Source: Nectonema munidae (lineage: Eukaryota; Nematomorpha; Nectonematoida; Nectonematidae). From it: DNA of 64,000 nt. The stretch is taken from assembly GCA_030549495.1 (NCBI GenBank), contig JAUIRK010000216.1, forward strand, positions 69,501-133,500. The letters are read 5' to 3'. The translations under genes and the position numbers were made by a program. Under the pieces are notes generated by a model. It was given only the letters and a program-made list of their open reading frames with translations, was not told the origin of the DNA and did no database searches. Below are positions 36,430-48,220 of the stretch, in pieces. Each line of letters opens with the position of its first letter. The first letter of the stretch is position 1.

Positions 36430-37745
36430 AAATTAAATATGACTCTCAAAGCTACATTTGCACATACAAATCTCTACTTCCCCATCTTCAGCTTCCCATT
36501 CACATCGTCCACTGAACGCATCACACCCTCACACGAAACTGCTTCACACATCACTTCCCACTTCACACCGTTACCTCATACACACTAAGGTACACCCCAC
36601 CACATTAGTACATCCCTCTTCGCCCCTTCCTTTTGCTATCACTACTCACACAAACAAATCTCTCGCCTCTAAACAGGTAAAAAAGCTCAGACATCGCTCC
36701 GACCCTTCAACCCTGAGAATCTTCACAGACGCTTCCAAGTGATTGAAAAATGCGCTATTGCCACCGCTTTTTATGCAGGCGCCTCTCTATCTCTCTTCTT
36801 TTCTACAAGCTCTCCTCTAAATCATTTAACTACAACTTATGATGCTGAATGTCAAGCTTTAATCACCTCATGCGATCAGATCACACAATACATCAATACC
36901 TTCACACGTTTCACTCATATTCATTTCTATACAGACTCCTTGAACATCACGCGCGATCTACACCTTATCAAAAACGTTCCTTTCTTTGCTTCCATCTTGT
37001 TCTCAAAACTACGACTCCTCTCCACTCTTTTCACTGTCTCCATTTTCTGGTGCCCCGCTCACTCCAACATACATGAAAACCTGCATGTTGACCATCTCGC
37101 CAAAAGAACCTTATCAAGACCCTGCATAACACATTTGACCTCAGTACACCCCAACGTCTTACTACGCAACATTTCCATGCACACTCAAAACCAATGGCAA
37201 AACTCCCTCACCAACTCCACAAAAACCCTGCTTTCGCACATATCAAACATCAATACCATACACCAATCTTGGGCTTCGCACAAATACACTCCATCGAGAT
37301 CTATTATTAGGTGGCTCTCGGGTCATTGCCCCTGCAAAACCTACTTTTTTCGCATTAAACTCTCAGACAACATGACGTGTCGGTTCTGCAACGCACTTTT
37401 CGAAACACCATATCACCTCGCCTTCCTCTGCCCATTCTTTATCTCACACCGACACAAACTTATCAATGCATGCGCCTCAACCCTTGGCCACTTTCCCACT
37501 AATCTAAGCGACATCATTACTTACCCAGAACTCTTAAACTTACTCTCCGCCTTGATAGGCACTATTGAACCCATCCTTCACCTCAGCCCACAATAAAACC
37601 GACTATCCTCTCTATATATATTTATTATTTCTAGAATACTGCTAACATTCTTCTTTGCATTCTTCTCTTCAACCCCCATCAAGCAATTTGCAAGCATATC
37701 GATTAAATTTGAAAAGTGCTTTGATATCTCTACCTACCTATCATT
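36430..37745 (+). mobile_element. RNase-H-bearing LINE, 5'-truncated (C-rich family, copy 2)
   Basis: The copy begins after the RT palm and keeps the RNase H domain: IFTDAS (first aspartate, about 36718-36735), TYDAECQAL (glutamate), FYTDS (aspartate) and HVDHLAK (last aspartate). The end module has CRFCNALFETPYHLAFLCPF, the C-x2-C...H...C motif common at the end of I/Jockey-group proteins. There is one frame change near 36740 between the 94-codon and 285-codon frames. The 3' end carries GAAAAGTGC and CTACCTACCT, shared with copy 1 at 13100. Confidence 0.85.
36739..37596 (+). pseudogene. LINE RNase H and zinc-knuckle C-terminus, 285 codons
   Basis: The open frame starts just after the TDAS block and covers the rest of RNase H (catalytic E in TYDAECQAL, D in FYTDS, and SIFWCPAHSNIHENLHVDHL) and the terminal C-C-H-C module (CRFC...HLAFLC). 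Four-residue catalytic conservation and the uninterrupted 285 codons suggest a recent insertion. Codon use is C-rich, unlike the host genes around it. Confidence 0.8.
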
Positions 37746-37779
37746 TTTAGAGGATTTCAATACGTTTTTTGTAAGAGAA

Positions 37780-38720
37780 AACCAATTAACTAGACTATAA
37801 ATATAAGAGGCAAATAAATTGTTTGTATATCATAAGCTTAACATTAAAAGGAAAAATATATTTAGCGTGGAACAGACTACCGATAACTCTATTTAAATTA
37901 AGAGCAAATTTGTCAATATGCAAATGAGATTTTAACTTATTTTTATCCAAGCAGATTAACACTTTTTACTTCATGTATTTCAGTATTTTTCAAAAAACTA
38001 TAATTTTAATTTTTTTTAGAAATTATCATATATTGTAATTTTTTCTTATTTAAAAAACATTGTTGATATTACACCATTCATAAATTGAACCGATTTGTTT
38101 GTTTAAATTATCTAAATAAGACGTTTCAAAACTTTTGATTTTTAGCAAAGGAAAATATGCCCAGATGTTATCTAAAAAAAGGACGACATTGAAAAAATTT
38201 GAAATAGAAAAAATACTCTTTATAATTATGTTAAAATATATCCTAAAATAGCTCCTTGTCGGACGCCATTAGAAAGAGATAGTGTTCGAGAAAAAAGTTG
38301 ATTTACCATTTTAATTTAATATCTAGTTTTCAGATATTAAATTAAAAAGAGTCGAAAATTTTAAATTATTAAAATCATATAGATTTTTAAAGATAGATGA
38401 ATAACTAACTCTATTAAATTTTTAGAAAAATCAAAAAATAAAAGCACTGCTCATATTTATTTTTCAAAATTTCAATCATTTTTTGTATGAAACAAGGGTG
38501 GAAAGCTAGAGATGAGTAATGTTCTCTGAATGCAAATTTGTGGGAATTCAAATAACCCAATGAAGTCAAGTAAGTTTTCAATTGACAATTAAAAATTTCT
38601 TTAAATATTTTTGAGGGGTTAGTAATTATGGAAATGGGTCTCTAGTTATTGATTAAATTTTTATCTTTTTTTATATATAGGCACAACATTTTAGAGCCTA
38701 CAAACATCAGTAAAAATGAA
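37780..38720 (-). mobile_element. LINE reverse transcriptase remnant, heavily decayed
   Basis: From 38720 down, broken frames give SIITNPSKIFKEIFNCQLKTYL, GYLNSHKFAFREHYSS, NGVRQGAILG and a DDIWAYFPLLK box that stands for the usual A-D-D. Stops are frequent, so it is older than the copies at 2.5 and 36.4 kb. It matches the CR1/Jockey-type block order. Confidence 0.65.
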
Positions 38721-40470
38721 AGTTTTCCAAGACTGTTTTATCAACGCAGAGGTTATGATAAAGAAGACGGTAAAATTTTATCCTCTGGATAGATAAAAAA
38801 AGTATTAATAATTTAGAATCAAATATAAATAAAATAAATCTAATTTTTCACTATTTACTCATCAGCTTTTACTTTAAGATTGATTTTTGTAAACATTTAA
38901 AAAATTTAATTGAAACTTTGAAAAAAAATTGATAACTTGAAGGTCTTAATCGTTAATTATCACTGTTTTCCCGTTTGGCAAATTCAAATCCTAAAAGACA
39001 TAATTGTATATTTAATTAAAAGTTATTTAGCAATTTCAATTCCTTAAAAAACGCAATAGCATATTCAATTTAAAATTTTATTTCCCCTATTCCAATGCAA
39101 TATCATCCTTTCAGAATATTTTTATCTTCCTTGGTTCAACCTTAAAAAGGTTTCAGGAAGATATTTATGTATGTAATTCCCTGGAAACACATATTTGGTA
39201 TACTGTCTCTCCTTCAAATGATAATCTTGCAAGACTGGTCAGTCATTGTCTATTGCATTCTTGTTAAATTAACGAAGTTGAAATAAATGACCAGTTTGTG
39301 CCCCTCCCTCCTTATAAAATATTTTTTTAGGGCGAGGTCTTTTGTTAAAATTTCTAACGATTTATTTATTTAAATCTAAAAGTTAAAAAATGTTATTTAA
39401 TATAGAACTTGAGCTTAATATTGAAAAATATTTTTGAATGTTCAAGGCTCAAACTGGACCTTGACTTATCAAACCTTTACCTTTACCTTTAAACTTATCA
39501 AATAAAGTATACTTCTGACAACTTATACTTTATAAGTAAAATTAGGAAAATAACTCATGTTGACATAGTATTGGAAGCCCACGGTATCGATCAATTTTAT
39601 TTGGTTTCGAGATTGTGACTATTCTTGCGATCTGGCCAGCTATTAAAGATTATTCTTAACTACAAATAACAAAAAAGCAAAAAAAATGAAGTACCTAAAG
39701 ATACTTTTTTAAATTGTTAGTAATTATGACTATAGTTACTTTAGCTGTTAAAAATGACTTTTTGAACACTTCTGAATTAAATTCTTCATCCTAAACATTT
39801 AGTAATGTAAAGATAAATTTTAATAAACCCATATTTGACAAAGGGGAATCTTTTTTTAGATTTAATTAGTGCTCTTTCGTCAAAGTCTATGTTTCATAAA
39901 TTTCGCACGAGTCGTAAACATTATATACTTAAAAAAAATTTAACCTTTGATATTTTTTTAGAGTATTTACGATTTGTTATTCTTTACCTATTTTTTTATT
40001 TAAGTTGTGCGCGTGTTTTTATTAAAAGTGTTGGACGCATCTGTTAGTATATTTTGCCCTATTTTTCTAAATTTTATTATCATAAACAAATTGGAATAAC
40101 CAATTGAATGATATTTCCTTTATTAACATTTTGGAAAATATTTATAAAGTAAGCAATGCTTAAATATTTAATAATTGGATCTATCCATTATTTATTTAGC
40201 CGAACCCATTTAACTTCGGAATTAATCTTGATTTATTTTACCTTTTCTAGTGTTTATGATTCTTTGGTTTCATTATAATATTTTTTATTGAAAATTAATC
40301 CATGCTGTGCAAAATTTGTCCTCCTGAGCGCTGAGGGTTACGGATGTTTTACTCAAATCATGCTCTTAAATTTTGTTTATGTACAAACTTGTATTTTGGT
40401 TATTTTTTTACTACGTATTCATAGTTCTTACACCCTCTGCTTTTCTTAGATTTTATTTTTAGTGTGATAT
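38721..40470. other. Non-coding stretch
   Basis: No supported gene. AT-rich, with only chance frames. Confidence 0.45.
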
Positions 40471-40498
40471 ATATGTACAGTCAAGCAGCCTTTTTCCG

Positions 40499-40903
40499 TC
40501 ACCATACTTTCCTAAAAAAGTGACGGTTCTTCGAGTTTTTTGAGTTTTCTATTGTTTGCTTCTTGTATGATTGAGACGTCTTTTCCGAATTTCTAATCTC
40601 CGCTTCTGATGAACGTAAAACAGAAATAAGAAAGCAGCAATTATAAATAGTAGTAGGCGTAACATTGCTCCAAGTTGTTTTAATCATTTCAAAAGCAGAG
40701 TGCACTGAAATTTTTAAAGGGTGCTCGTTTTCAAAACAGCGGATGCAGTAAAGTGTTTGTAAACTTTTGTAATAAACTTTGTAACTTTTAATGAACCCAT
40801 CATCCAAGGGCTGAATGTGTGAAGTAGTGCTTGAAGAACAACATCGTGACTTATGACTAATAACGTCGCACAACAAAATAATATGTATCTTTATTTGTTG
40901 CAT
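40499..40903 (-). pseudogene. pogo/Tigger-type transposase fragment
   Basis: The 134-codon frame has HIQPLDDGFIKSYKVYYKSL, LKISVHSAFEMIKTTWSNVT and TTIYNCCF, the last catalytic-aspartate block and downstream helix of CENP-B/Tigger-like DDD transposases. Only the C-terminal third of the catalytic domain is present. A possible left end, TACAGTCAAGCAGCC, lies at 40476-40490, but no convincing right end was found. Confidence 0.75.
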
Positions 40904-42250
40904 TTTTGTTTAAGTTGAAAAGCCTAGTTTGAAACAAGTTAGCTAATGTAGTTTAGGAGCTCAAGTCTATTTTTTAAGTATTTTAAATAAAGAAAAAAAA
41001 TAGTATGCATTTTGTAAGCATATAGAATAAGTAAATATATCCTTTAATATTCTAAACTTTTGAATGTTACGTAAAGTACTGGCTGCTCACATCACCAAAT
41101 GATAAACTTACAATGTTTTCTCATCTTTCTCTCTCTCACAAACACATGTCGGCTCATCTCATCATATCAATTCCTCATCTCCTCCTTCACACACACGCAC
41201 AGAGATTTATGTCTCCATGTCTCCAACTTTTCATCAACAAACATGTGTTTAGGGAACACATTAATCTCTGCTTTCTCATAATAGTAATAATACCCTAATA
41301 AAGTAAGTGCTTGATTATCCTAGTTTTACTTGTAATTGACAAAAAAACTCGGAATTTTTTATAAAACTAAGAGGAATTTTAAAAATGTACTATAATTGGT
41401 TTCTTATTACTCACATCTCAAAATGGTGCGAAGTGTGAGAAGAAGGGAGAGGTAGAATAGGGTGACTTATCCCTACCCCCCCCCCCCCCTCCCTCCCTTT
41501 GGCTCTCTGATGACTTGAAATGAATTTGCTCGTTCTATGGGTACCGGACCAATGCCCCTTTATTCGAATGAGAGGGATGACAGAACCCGCGCCTCCAAAT
41601 CATAAAATAAACAAGAATATATGCTGCACTACAAGTTTTTTAGATAGTTGTTTTCTTAGTAATATTAAAAAATTTCACCAAGGGCAATTTCTAACTGGGT
41701 ATTTTCACCAGGAGCATTTTTACTTACAACTTTATATACTTATTTTAGGTTTTGATATTTTTTTGTAGATGTGACCACATGGATGTTTCCTACAGTATCT
41801 GTCTGTCTTTAAGTGTAGGGTGAATTGAATAAACAGAGTATCGCTCCCTCCAAAGAAAGTTTTCTACTTTGCCTTCTCATATAAAATGCTCTAATTCACA
41901 ATCTTTTTTGGGATTTTATAATTAAACTTTGTGTTTTATAAATTCATTAGTAGTGTCTAAAGTTTTTGTTCATTATAAATTTTCAAAGATTATTTGTAGT
42001 AACGAAATAAGAGGTAGAGGGATTAAGTGATAATTCGGCCTAATTCTTCGCATTTTATAGCAATTTTAGCTATTGCTTGTTGAAGATATTTTGAATGGTG
42101 TTAAATCAAAATGCCTGAAAACCAAAACAACTAGGAACTGTTTGAAGTATGTTACTATTTTAAGATTGGGATACGACATTTTTAATTTATTTAAAAGGTT
42201 TTTCGTTTTCATATTTTATTTTATCTTTCTTGATTTTCAAATTTATTCAT
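40904..42250. other. Non-coding stretch with a poly-C run
   Basis: A run of 13 or so C at 41477-41490 is the only outstanding feature. Short frames near 41099-41768 are not supported. The 5' end of the following hAT should lie here but its inverted end is not recognisable. Confidence 0.4.
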
Positions 42251-42262
42251 AGATAATTTCTG

Positions 42263-44201
42263 TTGAACATAGCTGAGGAAGAAAAAATATGTAGGCAGTA
42301 TAGCATCGAATATTTAATATTTGGCTTTGTTTTTTCTCCCTCGGACATCCACTTACCCATGTGTCTTATATGTAGCAAGGTGTTGAGCAACGACGCAATG
42401 AAGCCGTCCAAGTTGAAGGATCATCTGAACAGATGTCATTCTGATAAAAAAAAGTTGTAATCTATCGTACTTCAAAACTTTGAAAGAAAAACACGTGAAA
42501 AGGGTTACAGTGGATAAGATGCCTGCTTCAAACTCAAGAAAAGAAGATAATGGCTTGCGGGCATCATATAATATTGCAATGCTTATAGCGAAATCTGGGA
42601 AAAACCATACTATCGGGGAGCAATTAATCATGCCTGCCATTGAAGAGGTTTTAACAACTGTTTTGCTTGAACACAGTTCAAAGGCGTATTGATGAAATGA
42701 GTCTTGATGTTGAGAGTTTTCTGTGTACTCATTTGCGAACAAATAAGTTTCTATCCAACTCGATGAATCTACTTTGCCTAACAATGAAGCCCTTTTATTG
42801 GCTTATGTCCGCTTTATCCTCAACGAAAAGGTGTATGAAGAGCTGCTCTTTGCTGAAAGTTTGATTAGAGATACTAAAGGCGAAACAATATTTAATGCTT
42901 TGAAAAACTTTTGCATTCAAAAATCGATTCCATTATCAAATATTTTAACAGCAGCTGTATGGAGCACCATCAATGTTTGGTCGGTATCGTGGTTTCATAA
43001 GCCATTTGAAACGAAGTATGCCTGGAGTTTTTGCAATTCATTGAGTCATTCACAGCACCATTTAGTAGCGAAAACATTAAATGCCGGACTTCATGATTCT
43101 CTTCAACTTGTCATAAATGCCATTAACAAGATTCGTAGCAGTGCGCTCAATAGTAGGTTATTTTCTCAGTTGTGTCAAGAAAATAACGAGGACTTCAATC
43201 TGCTACTGCTTCATACCAAAGTTAGATGGCTGTCAAAAGGACTTTGTTTAACAAGATTTTTTCTCTTTTTGAAACTGTTTTAGATTTTTTGACTCCTAAA
43301 GATCCCGTTCTCAAAGAAAACCTGATTAAATTCAAAGCAGATATTGCTTAAGTGATTTGTACACTAAATTTAATGTTGTCAACTTGCAGTTACAAGGAGA
43401 CAGACTGAATTTAATTAAGATAAAGTCTATTGTTGCCTTGGCAAAATTAACTTGATGAAACAAAATATTGGAAAACGCCAACTTTCTCAGTTTCCAAATT
43501 TATCATCGACACAGGTTGAAGATGTAACTCATTGGCTAATAAACCCATTTGATGAATCTGAAGTAGAAGATATCGCATTTCAAGAAAAACTGATTGAAAT
43601 TCGCTGTAACGAAGAGCGCTTTTTAACCCTTTCGTGACCAGAAAAATCAGACGATATTTATTAAAAAGCAGAAGATTCGTATACAAAACTATTTTAAAAA
43701 GAAGATGAATGTAAAATTATTTATGTATCATATATGATACACTTCTAACGAAAGGATTAAAAAAGGTTATCAGCAGTTTTGGTTCCAAAAAGAAATTCCT
43801 TGTGCTTATCCCAAATTATGGGCTATTGCAAACAAACTATCGATTGCTTTTCCATCTTCGTACCTAGTGGAGAAGGGTTTCAGCGTTGTGATTGAATCTC
43901 ACCAACTTGAAACCAAATATTGACAAACTGGTCGCAAACCACCAAACTCATCCTTCACATTGAAAACATTAGTTTACCTTTCTTTGTGCCACATTCATTT
44001 CAATTCAAATTTATTTTGCTTGTAAATTCGATTTAAAATTCCCCCAATAAAACCTTTTATTTTTTTCCCATTGTTAAAACTAATGGTTAACTTTTAAAAC
44101 TTTGTATTAATAAACGAAGTTCAGCATAGTCGAACAAGGGGTCGATGGTGACCAAAAAAAGATCCAGGGGTCTATAAGTTAGAAAAGTTTGGGAACCTCT
44201 G
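42263..44201 (+). mobile_element. ZBED5/FAM200-type hAT transposon, decayed
   Basis: Frames run in order. The BED zinc finger (42263-42460) has CLICSKVLSNDAMKPSKLKD then HLNRCH. After it come SYNIAMLIAKSGKNHTIGEQ, then FLRTNKF and LPNNEALLLAYVRFI, HTKVRWLSKG (near 43225), FWFQKEIPCAYPKLWAIA and FPSSYLVEKGFSVV. This is the domain order of the hAT family that gave rise to vertebrate ZBED5/FAM200. There are at least four frame breaks and the RNase-H triad cannot be confirmed. The 3' end is AGTTTGGGAACCTCTG at 44201; the 5' end was not found. A 130-bp MITE lies inside at 43627-43756. Confidence 0.82.
43627..43756. mobile_element. piggyBac-like MITE, copy 2, inside the hAT gene
   Basis: 130 bp between TTAA at 43623-43626 and TTAA at 43757-43760. 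It starts CCCTTTCGTGACCAG and ends CTAACGAAAGGA. Removing it and one TTAA joins the hAT reading EERF directly to KKGYQQFWFQKEIP, so it inserted into an open transposase frame. Confidence 0.85.
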
Positions 44202-44604
44202 ATTTAGAGGAATATTGGCAAATATCGAGTGTAGCTATTGTGTGTATCGTTTGGTTGACTCGCTTAAACACACAATTTCATGAATTTTGTCTTGTTTGCA
44301 TAATGATATTGAAGCATCGTATGCAGATATATGCTTGCTTATGATAATAATTTGCAACTCTCGATTAATATAGAGATCGTTGTGATGTGATTTATTATTT
44401 TATACACCACTTCAAAATGTGATGTGATTGTGTATGATTTGAGTTTTCTTTTTTTAGTGCACTGTTAATTCATTTTTCATTTTTTACACAAAGGTCATAG
44501 ATGATTTACTTTTTCTCATTTTTCAAATTAGTATCAATCACAAATCAGAAAACCTTTTAAAATTAGTCCATGTTTATGCCGTAATTTTTTGGCTTCAAAA
44601 CAAT

Positions 44605-45495
44605 ATGCTGTTTGTCCTTAATTCATTGTGTGCTGTTTTGCTATTTTTAACATCTCTTGTCTGCTCCATGATCCCATTGTGGCATTGGCAGTGCCCTTGT
44701 CCCTCTCCTCTCCCCTTCGCAAGCTGTAGAAAGTTGAACATTCTTTTGCCCTCTTTTTGCGCAGGAGTATTCCTATCCGTTTCCTTCTTGGATGTTTTGC
44801 CTGATGTGCGCTCCTCTTGGGCTAAATTCTCCTCCATTCTGATAACGAACATATACTCCGGTATTCCTTTGCCAGAGTTTTTCATTCTTTTCGGCTTCTT
44901 ATTCTTCTTATCCGTTGAAATAATTGTCATTTCCTTTTCTTCACGCACTCACCACTTGGACCTGGATGCAGTGAATTCCACTCCAATCTTCTCCACCCTT
45001 CGCTGCCTAACGCTAACAACTGCCCTCTCCCTGCACTCGGTCTTCGAGGGAGTTGCTCTCGCTTTTCAGCCAAAGGCGAGCAATTTCTTCGCCCTACTCT
45101 TGCCCATCTTCCTGCACAAATCATTGCTAGCTTTCTCTCTTGGCGTGAGCTTGTCTAGTCGTCATCCCCAAAATAACGAAGAAGGAACTACTCCAAGATC
45201 TCTCCTATTCAAATTCACTTCCGTATTCATTTTCTCTATTGCTGCTCCTATAGGCATATTTTTATCCTTTCTCCTGCAAGACTTTTCTTCTCCATCCCAC
45301 TCCTTACTCATAACGGCCATTTTGGAGGGTGTGGCTTGTGGCTCCTTCATATTTGTTATTTTCTTTGAAATTTTAATGCACGAATTTGTATTCTCTGATC
45401 CAAACTCAACATTACTTCCTTTAAAAAAGAATATTTCTCTTCTCATCGGCTTTACCATAACAACTTTTCTCTTGTGCTTCATTAAGCTTAATTAG
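44605..45495 (+). CDS. ZIP (SLC39) metal ion transporter, 296 aa
   Basis: The protein would move zinc or iron into the cytosol across the plasma or organelle membrane. About eight hydrophobic segments are visible. TM1 has FCAGVFLSVSFLDVLPD (52-67). TM4 has the ZIP signature LSLHSVFEGVALAF (141-154) with metal ligands H144, E149 and the HSxFEG block. TM5 has LHKSLLAFSLGVSL (H171). ILEGVACGSF (239-248) and FFEILMHE follow. It looks closest to the ZIP1-3 group (human ZIP1 has HSVFEGLAVGLQ in the same place). The TM3-TM4 loop is short and poor in histidine. The coding part has no intron. ATG 44605 starts the hydrophobic first segment. The single open frame indicates a living gene. The exact metal cannot be told from sequence. 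Confidence 0.93.
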   Translation: MLFVLNSLCAVLLFLTSLVCSMIPLWHWQCPCPSPLPFASCRKLNILLPSFCAGVFLSVSFLDVLPDVRSSWAKFSSILITNIYSGIPLPEFFILFGFLFFLSVEIIVISFSSRTHHLDLDAVNSTPIFSTLRCLTLTTALSLHSVFEGVALAFQPKASNFFALLLPIFLHKSLLAFSLGVSLSSRHPQNNEEGTTPRSLLFKFTSVFIFSIAAPIGIFLSFLLQDFSSPSHSLLITAILEGVACGSFIFVIFFEILMHEFVFSDPNSTLLPLKKNISLLIGFTITTFLLCFIKLN

Positions 45496-45667
45496 TAATT
45501 CCTATTGAATCCTAGTCATGTCTCTATATTTATATATAACTATCTTAATTTTATTTTTTAGTAAATATTTTATCATAGTAGCACTAAGTGCAATTGACTC
45601 TTTTAAAAAATTTTAATTTATTTTTTACTGGTTTTTATTGATTTTTGTTTTAATATTATTTTTGCCA

Positions 45668-45673
45668 AATAAA
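45668..45673 (+). promoter_or_regulatory. Probable polyadenylation signal of the ZIP gene
   Basis: AATAAA lies about 175 bp after the stop, in an AT-rich 3' UTR. It is a plausible but unproven signal. Confidence 0.5.
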
Positions 45674-45979
45674 TGCGATTTTCTCAATTTTTGATATTTC
45701 AAATCTTAATGTGTTTGGATAAAGGGCAATTCCACTCAAAGAGTGTTTAAGATCTAAATTTTAAGATTGATTGTAACTTTAATAAATTCGATATCAAATT
45801 GAGGTAAACATTTCACGATTTGAGACAAATCTTTGTTTTTATTCGTTTTCAATAAGTAGGTTTTTTACATCAAAATCACTAAAATCTCTCTATGTCGATC
45901 ACCAACGGAAATTAAGAAAAATGGTCGATTTATAGCTAAATTCATCATCATCCATTTGTCTCCAAGAAGAGAACAAAGT
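45674..45979. other. Non-coding stretch after ZIP
   Basis: No feature supported. Confidence 0.4.
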
Positions 45980-46285
45980 CTTATATCCCAGCTAGCCAGG
46001 GTCGCCATTTTCATTTTTTGCAGCGTCGTCTCCATTGCTTTCTAAGTTGTGCATCTCCCGGATTCCATATCTGCTTTCACGACCTTATCCCATGATTTCT
46101 TGGGGCGCCCTTTCTTCGCTTTTCCAGTCACAATTTCGTCTCTCACCCTCCTAAGCAAACTTTGTTCATCCATTCTCTCAAGATGGCCCAGTCAACGCAG
46201 TCTTTGTTCCTCGAGATATCCATTTATGTCTTCAACTTCTGTCATTTTCCTGAGAACAGCATTTGGGACTTTGAGCTAAATTATT
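45980..46285 (-). mobile_element. LINE C-terminal fragment (RTE-like 'GHLERM' tail)
   Basis: On the minus strand it reads VPNAVLRKMTEVEDINGYLE, then LGHLERMDEQSLLRRVRDEI and KKGRPKKSWDKVVKADM. This R-L-x-W-L-G-H-L-x-R-M ... G-R-P-x-x-S-W order is usual at the C-terminus of RTE-type and related reverse transcriptases. One stop interrupts it after EEQRLR. It is a short 5'-truncated remnant. Confidence 0.65.
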
Positions 46286-46581
46286 AATTTATAATGATAA
46301 TATTGGTGGCATGGATGAGCTATAGCAGTGGTTCTCCGCATGCGATTTTCAACCTCTAGTTTTGCTGCCCGCATAGCAAAGTTGCCGAAAAAATCGGCTA
46401 GTTATATGATAGCAAAACTATCAGGATTTTGCAAAATTTCTATTTGTAGTGTACATATGTTGTAAAGTAGTTTTGTATCTATGATCTGCTCTTAAATTTT
46501 GTCTACACACCATATGTGTTGGGAGTGGCAGATTTAGACAGAGTGCAATCTCACATCCTCTATTTTTTGAGTAGATCAATG

Positions 46582-47238
46582 GGTCGACAGACATTTGCCC
46601 CATAGACAATTCGCCCCATGGACAAATTATCTCATAGGCTATTTGTTTCACCCATCTTTGTTTATTATATGTGTAAAATTATTAAAAATATTTATATTCT
46701 TATTTATTTTATCTCTATTAAATTATTTCAAATTAATCATTTTATCTCTTAATTTTTTTTTATCAATTTTAATTAATTGTCCTATTTGATAAAGATATAA
46801 AGAAAAAAAAGAATTTATAAAAATGAAAAATGACAGTAGAGTGAAGCATAAAAAAGATCAAATCTAAGCCGCTAAATATTTTTTTCAATAAAGGAATTAG
46901 AAAAGAACAATAATATTTTTATCGGTAAGCGCTAAGTGTGTGAAGTAGGCGAACGTATGGAGTTGCAGTGAATAGGTGAAGATCTGAAGCTCATTTTGTA
47001 AAATAGGAGAAAGTATGAAGTTTATTTTAATCATGTCTAAATTTGATAAATGCTTTTGATATAGGGGTTTATGAAAATAATGGGGCAAATTGTTTTATGA
47101 AAATAGTGAGGCGAATTGTCAATGAGACAAACTGTCTTATGAAAATAATGGGACGAACTGTCTTATGAAAATAATGGGGCGAATTGTCCATGGGACGAAC
47201 TGTCTTATGAAAATAATGGGGCAAAATGTCCGAGGACC
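46582..47238. mobile_element. Non-autonomous element with repeated inverted ends
   Basis: It is flanked by GATCAATG on both sides (46574-46581, 47239-47246). The ends are GGTCGACAGACATTTGCCCC and, complemented, GGTCCTCGGACATTTTGCCCC (first 20 bases comparable). The right end is extended by about four to five tandem copies of a unit with ATGAAAATAATGGGGC and GACGAACTGTCTT (about 47067-47230); the left end has only two short ones. The 8-bp duplication and GG ends would suit Merlin or a divergent hAT; I cannot choose. Confidence 0.75.
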
Positions 47239-47246
47239 GATCAATG

Positions 47247-47640
47247 AATACCATTTTTTGTTTTGTTGCGGCCCTCTAATGCAATGTTGGTTTCTAATTT
47301 GGGCCTTTGTTAGAAATGATACAATAGTTAAGCTTTCAATTGATTTTATATTCGATTCAGGCATGTACTTCACAGTTTTATACCATTCCCTTTCTTTCTC
47401 TATCTATCCTTGCTCCGCAGAAACTTTATTAATGGGTGCACCACTTTAACATTTTTAGTGGACAATGATTTTCTTACTGTTAAAATTTTTGATCAATGTC
47501 TTCATTATATGTTATATTAAAATAATTTGGAATTTTTGTCATAAAAGGTGGTTAATGGTATGATCGTAAAAGAGGTAGTGAAAATAAACGATTAAGAGCT
47601 AAAATTCTGTGCGATGTTACCATTTTTAACATGTGGTCGC
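47247..47640. other. Non-coding stretch
   Basis: No supported feature. Confidence 0.4.
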
Positions 47641-47644
47641 CTCA

Positions 47645-48220
47645 CTCTTTCGTTCGCCCCTCTTGATGTGCTGTGACATTATTGTTGTTAGAAACATTGT
47701 TAATAAGTTTTGTCTTCCAACAATCCAAACAGAGTTCTTCAGTATCTGGAGCTCTGACATCAACTCCAATATATTCTTCACCTAAGTAATTGGTTCCTTC
47801 ATGCTAGGAAATGGGAATAATTTTTATGATTCAGTGGTATTTACTATCATTAGAAAGCCTTTTTTAAAAACTTCTTGAAACCAAGAATGATTTACTTCTC
47901 TCATAAGTGCTTATATCGATTCTAATGTACCCGGCACTGAAATCTCTGTAACCGATCAAAAGACAGTTTTTCACCATTTAAAAAAGTTATTTCTATTTCT
48001 ACTGATATTGGATAATATTTCTTGGTTCAAAAGTTGGTGGAAGATTCTTGTATGTACAGGAATAAATATCTTTAACATTACTTAATTTTTTATGAGTAGG
48101 AACGTTATCTACAAATATAACAACTTTCCGGCTCTTTATTTTCTCATACTTAGTAAGCGTTCATAAATGGCATCAACAAGATACTAGGAAGTAGCAAAAG
48201 ATGATGGCAGAGGAGTGAAA
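47645..48220 (-). pseudogene. DDE (pogo/Tigger-like) transposase remnant
   Basis: Reading down from 48180, LVDAIYERLLSMRK is followed in another frame by KSRKVVIFVDNVPTHKKLSN and VKDIY, a second catalytic-aspartate block of the L-x-D-N-x-x-x-H type. A later stretch gives NYLGEEYIGVDVRAPDTEEL. Frame breaks are frequent. The match is limited to one strong motif, so family placement is tentative. Confidence 0.5.

Noticed and set aside
44595-45482. Minus-strand frames opposite ZIP
   Set aside because: They lie opposite a clear transporter and are low-complexity Lys/Glu-rich; antisense shadows.
46326-46380. CAGTGGTTCTCCGC, looks like a hAT left end
   Set aside because: No matching right end or target duplication was found within reach.
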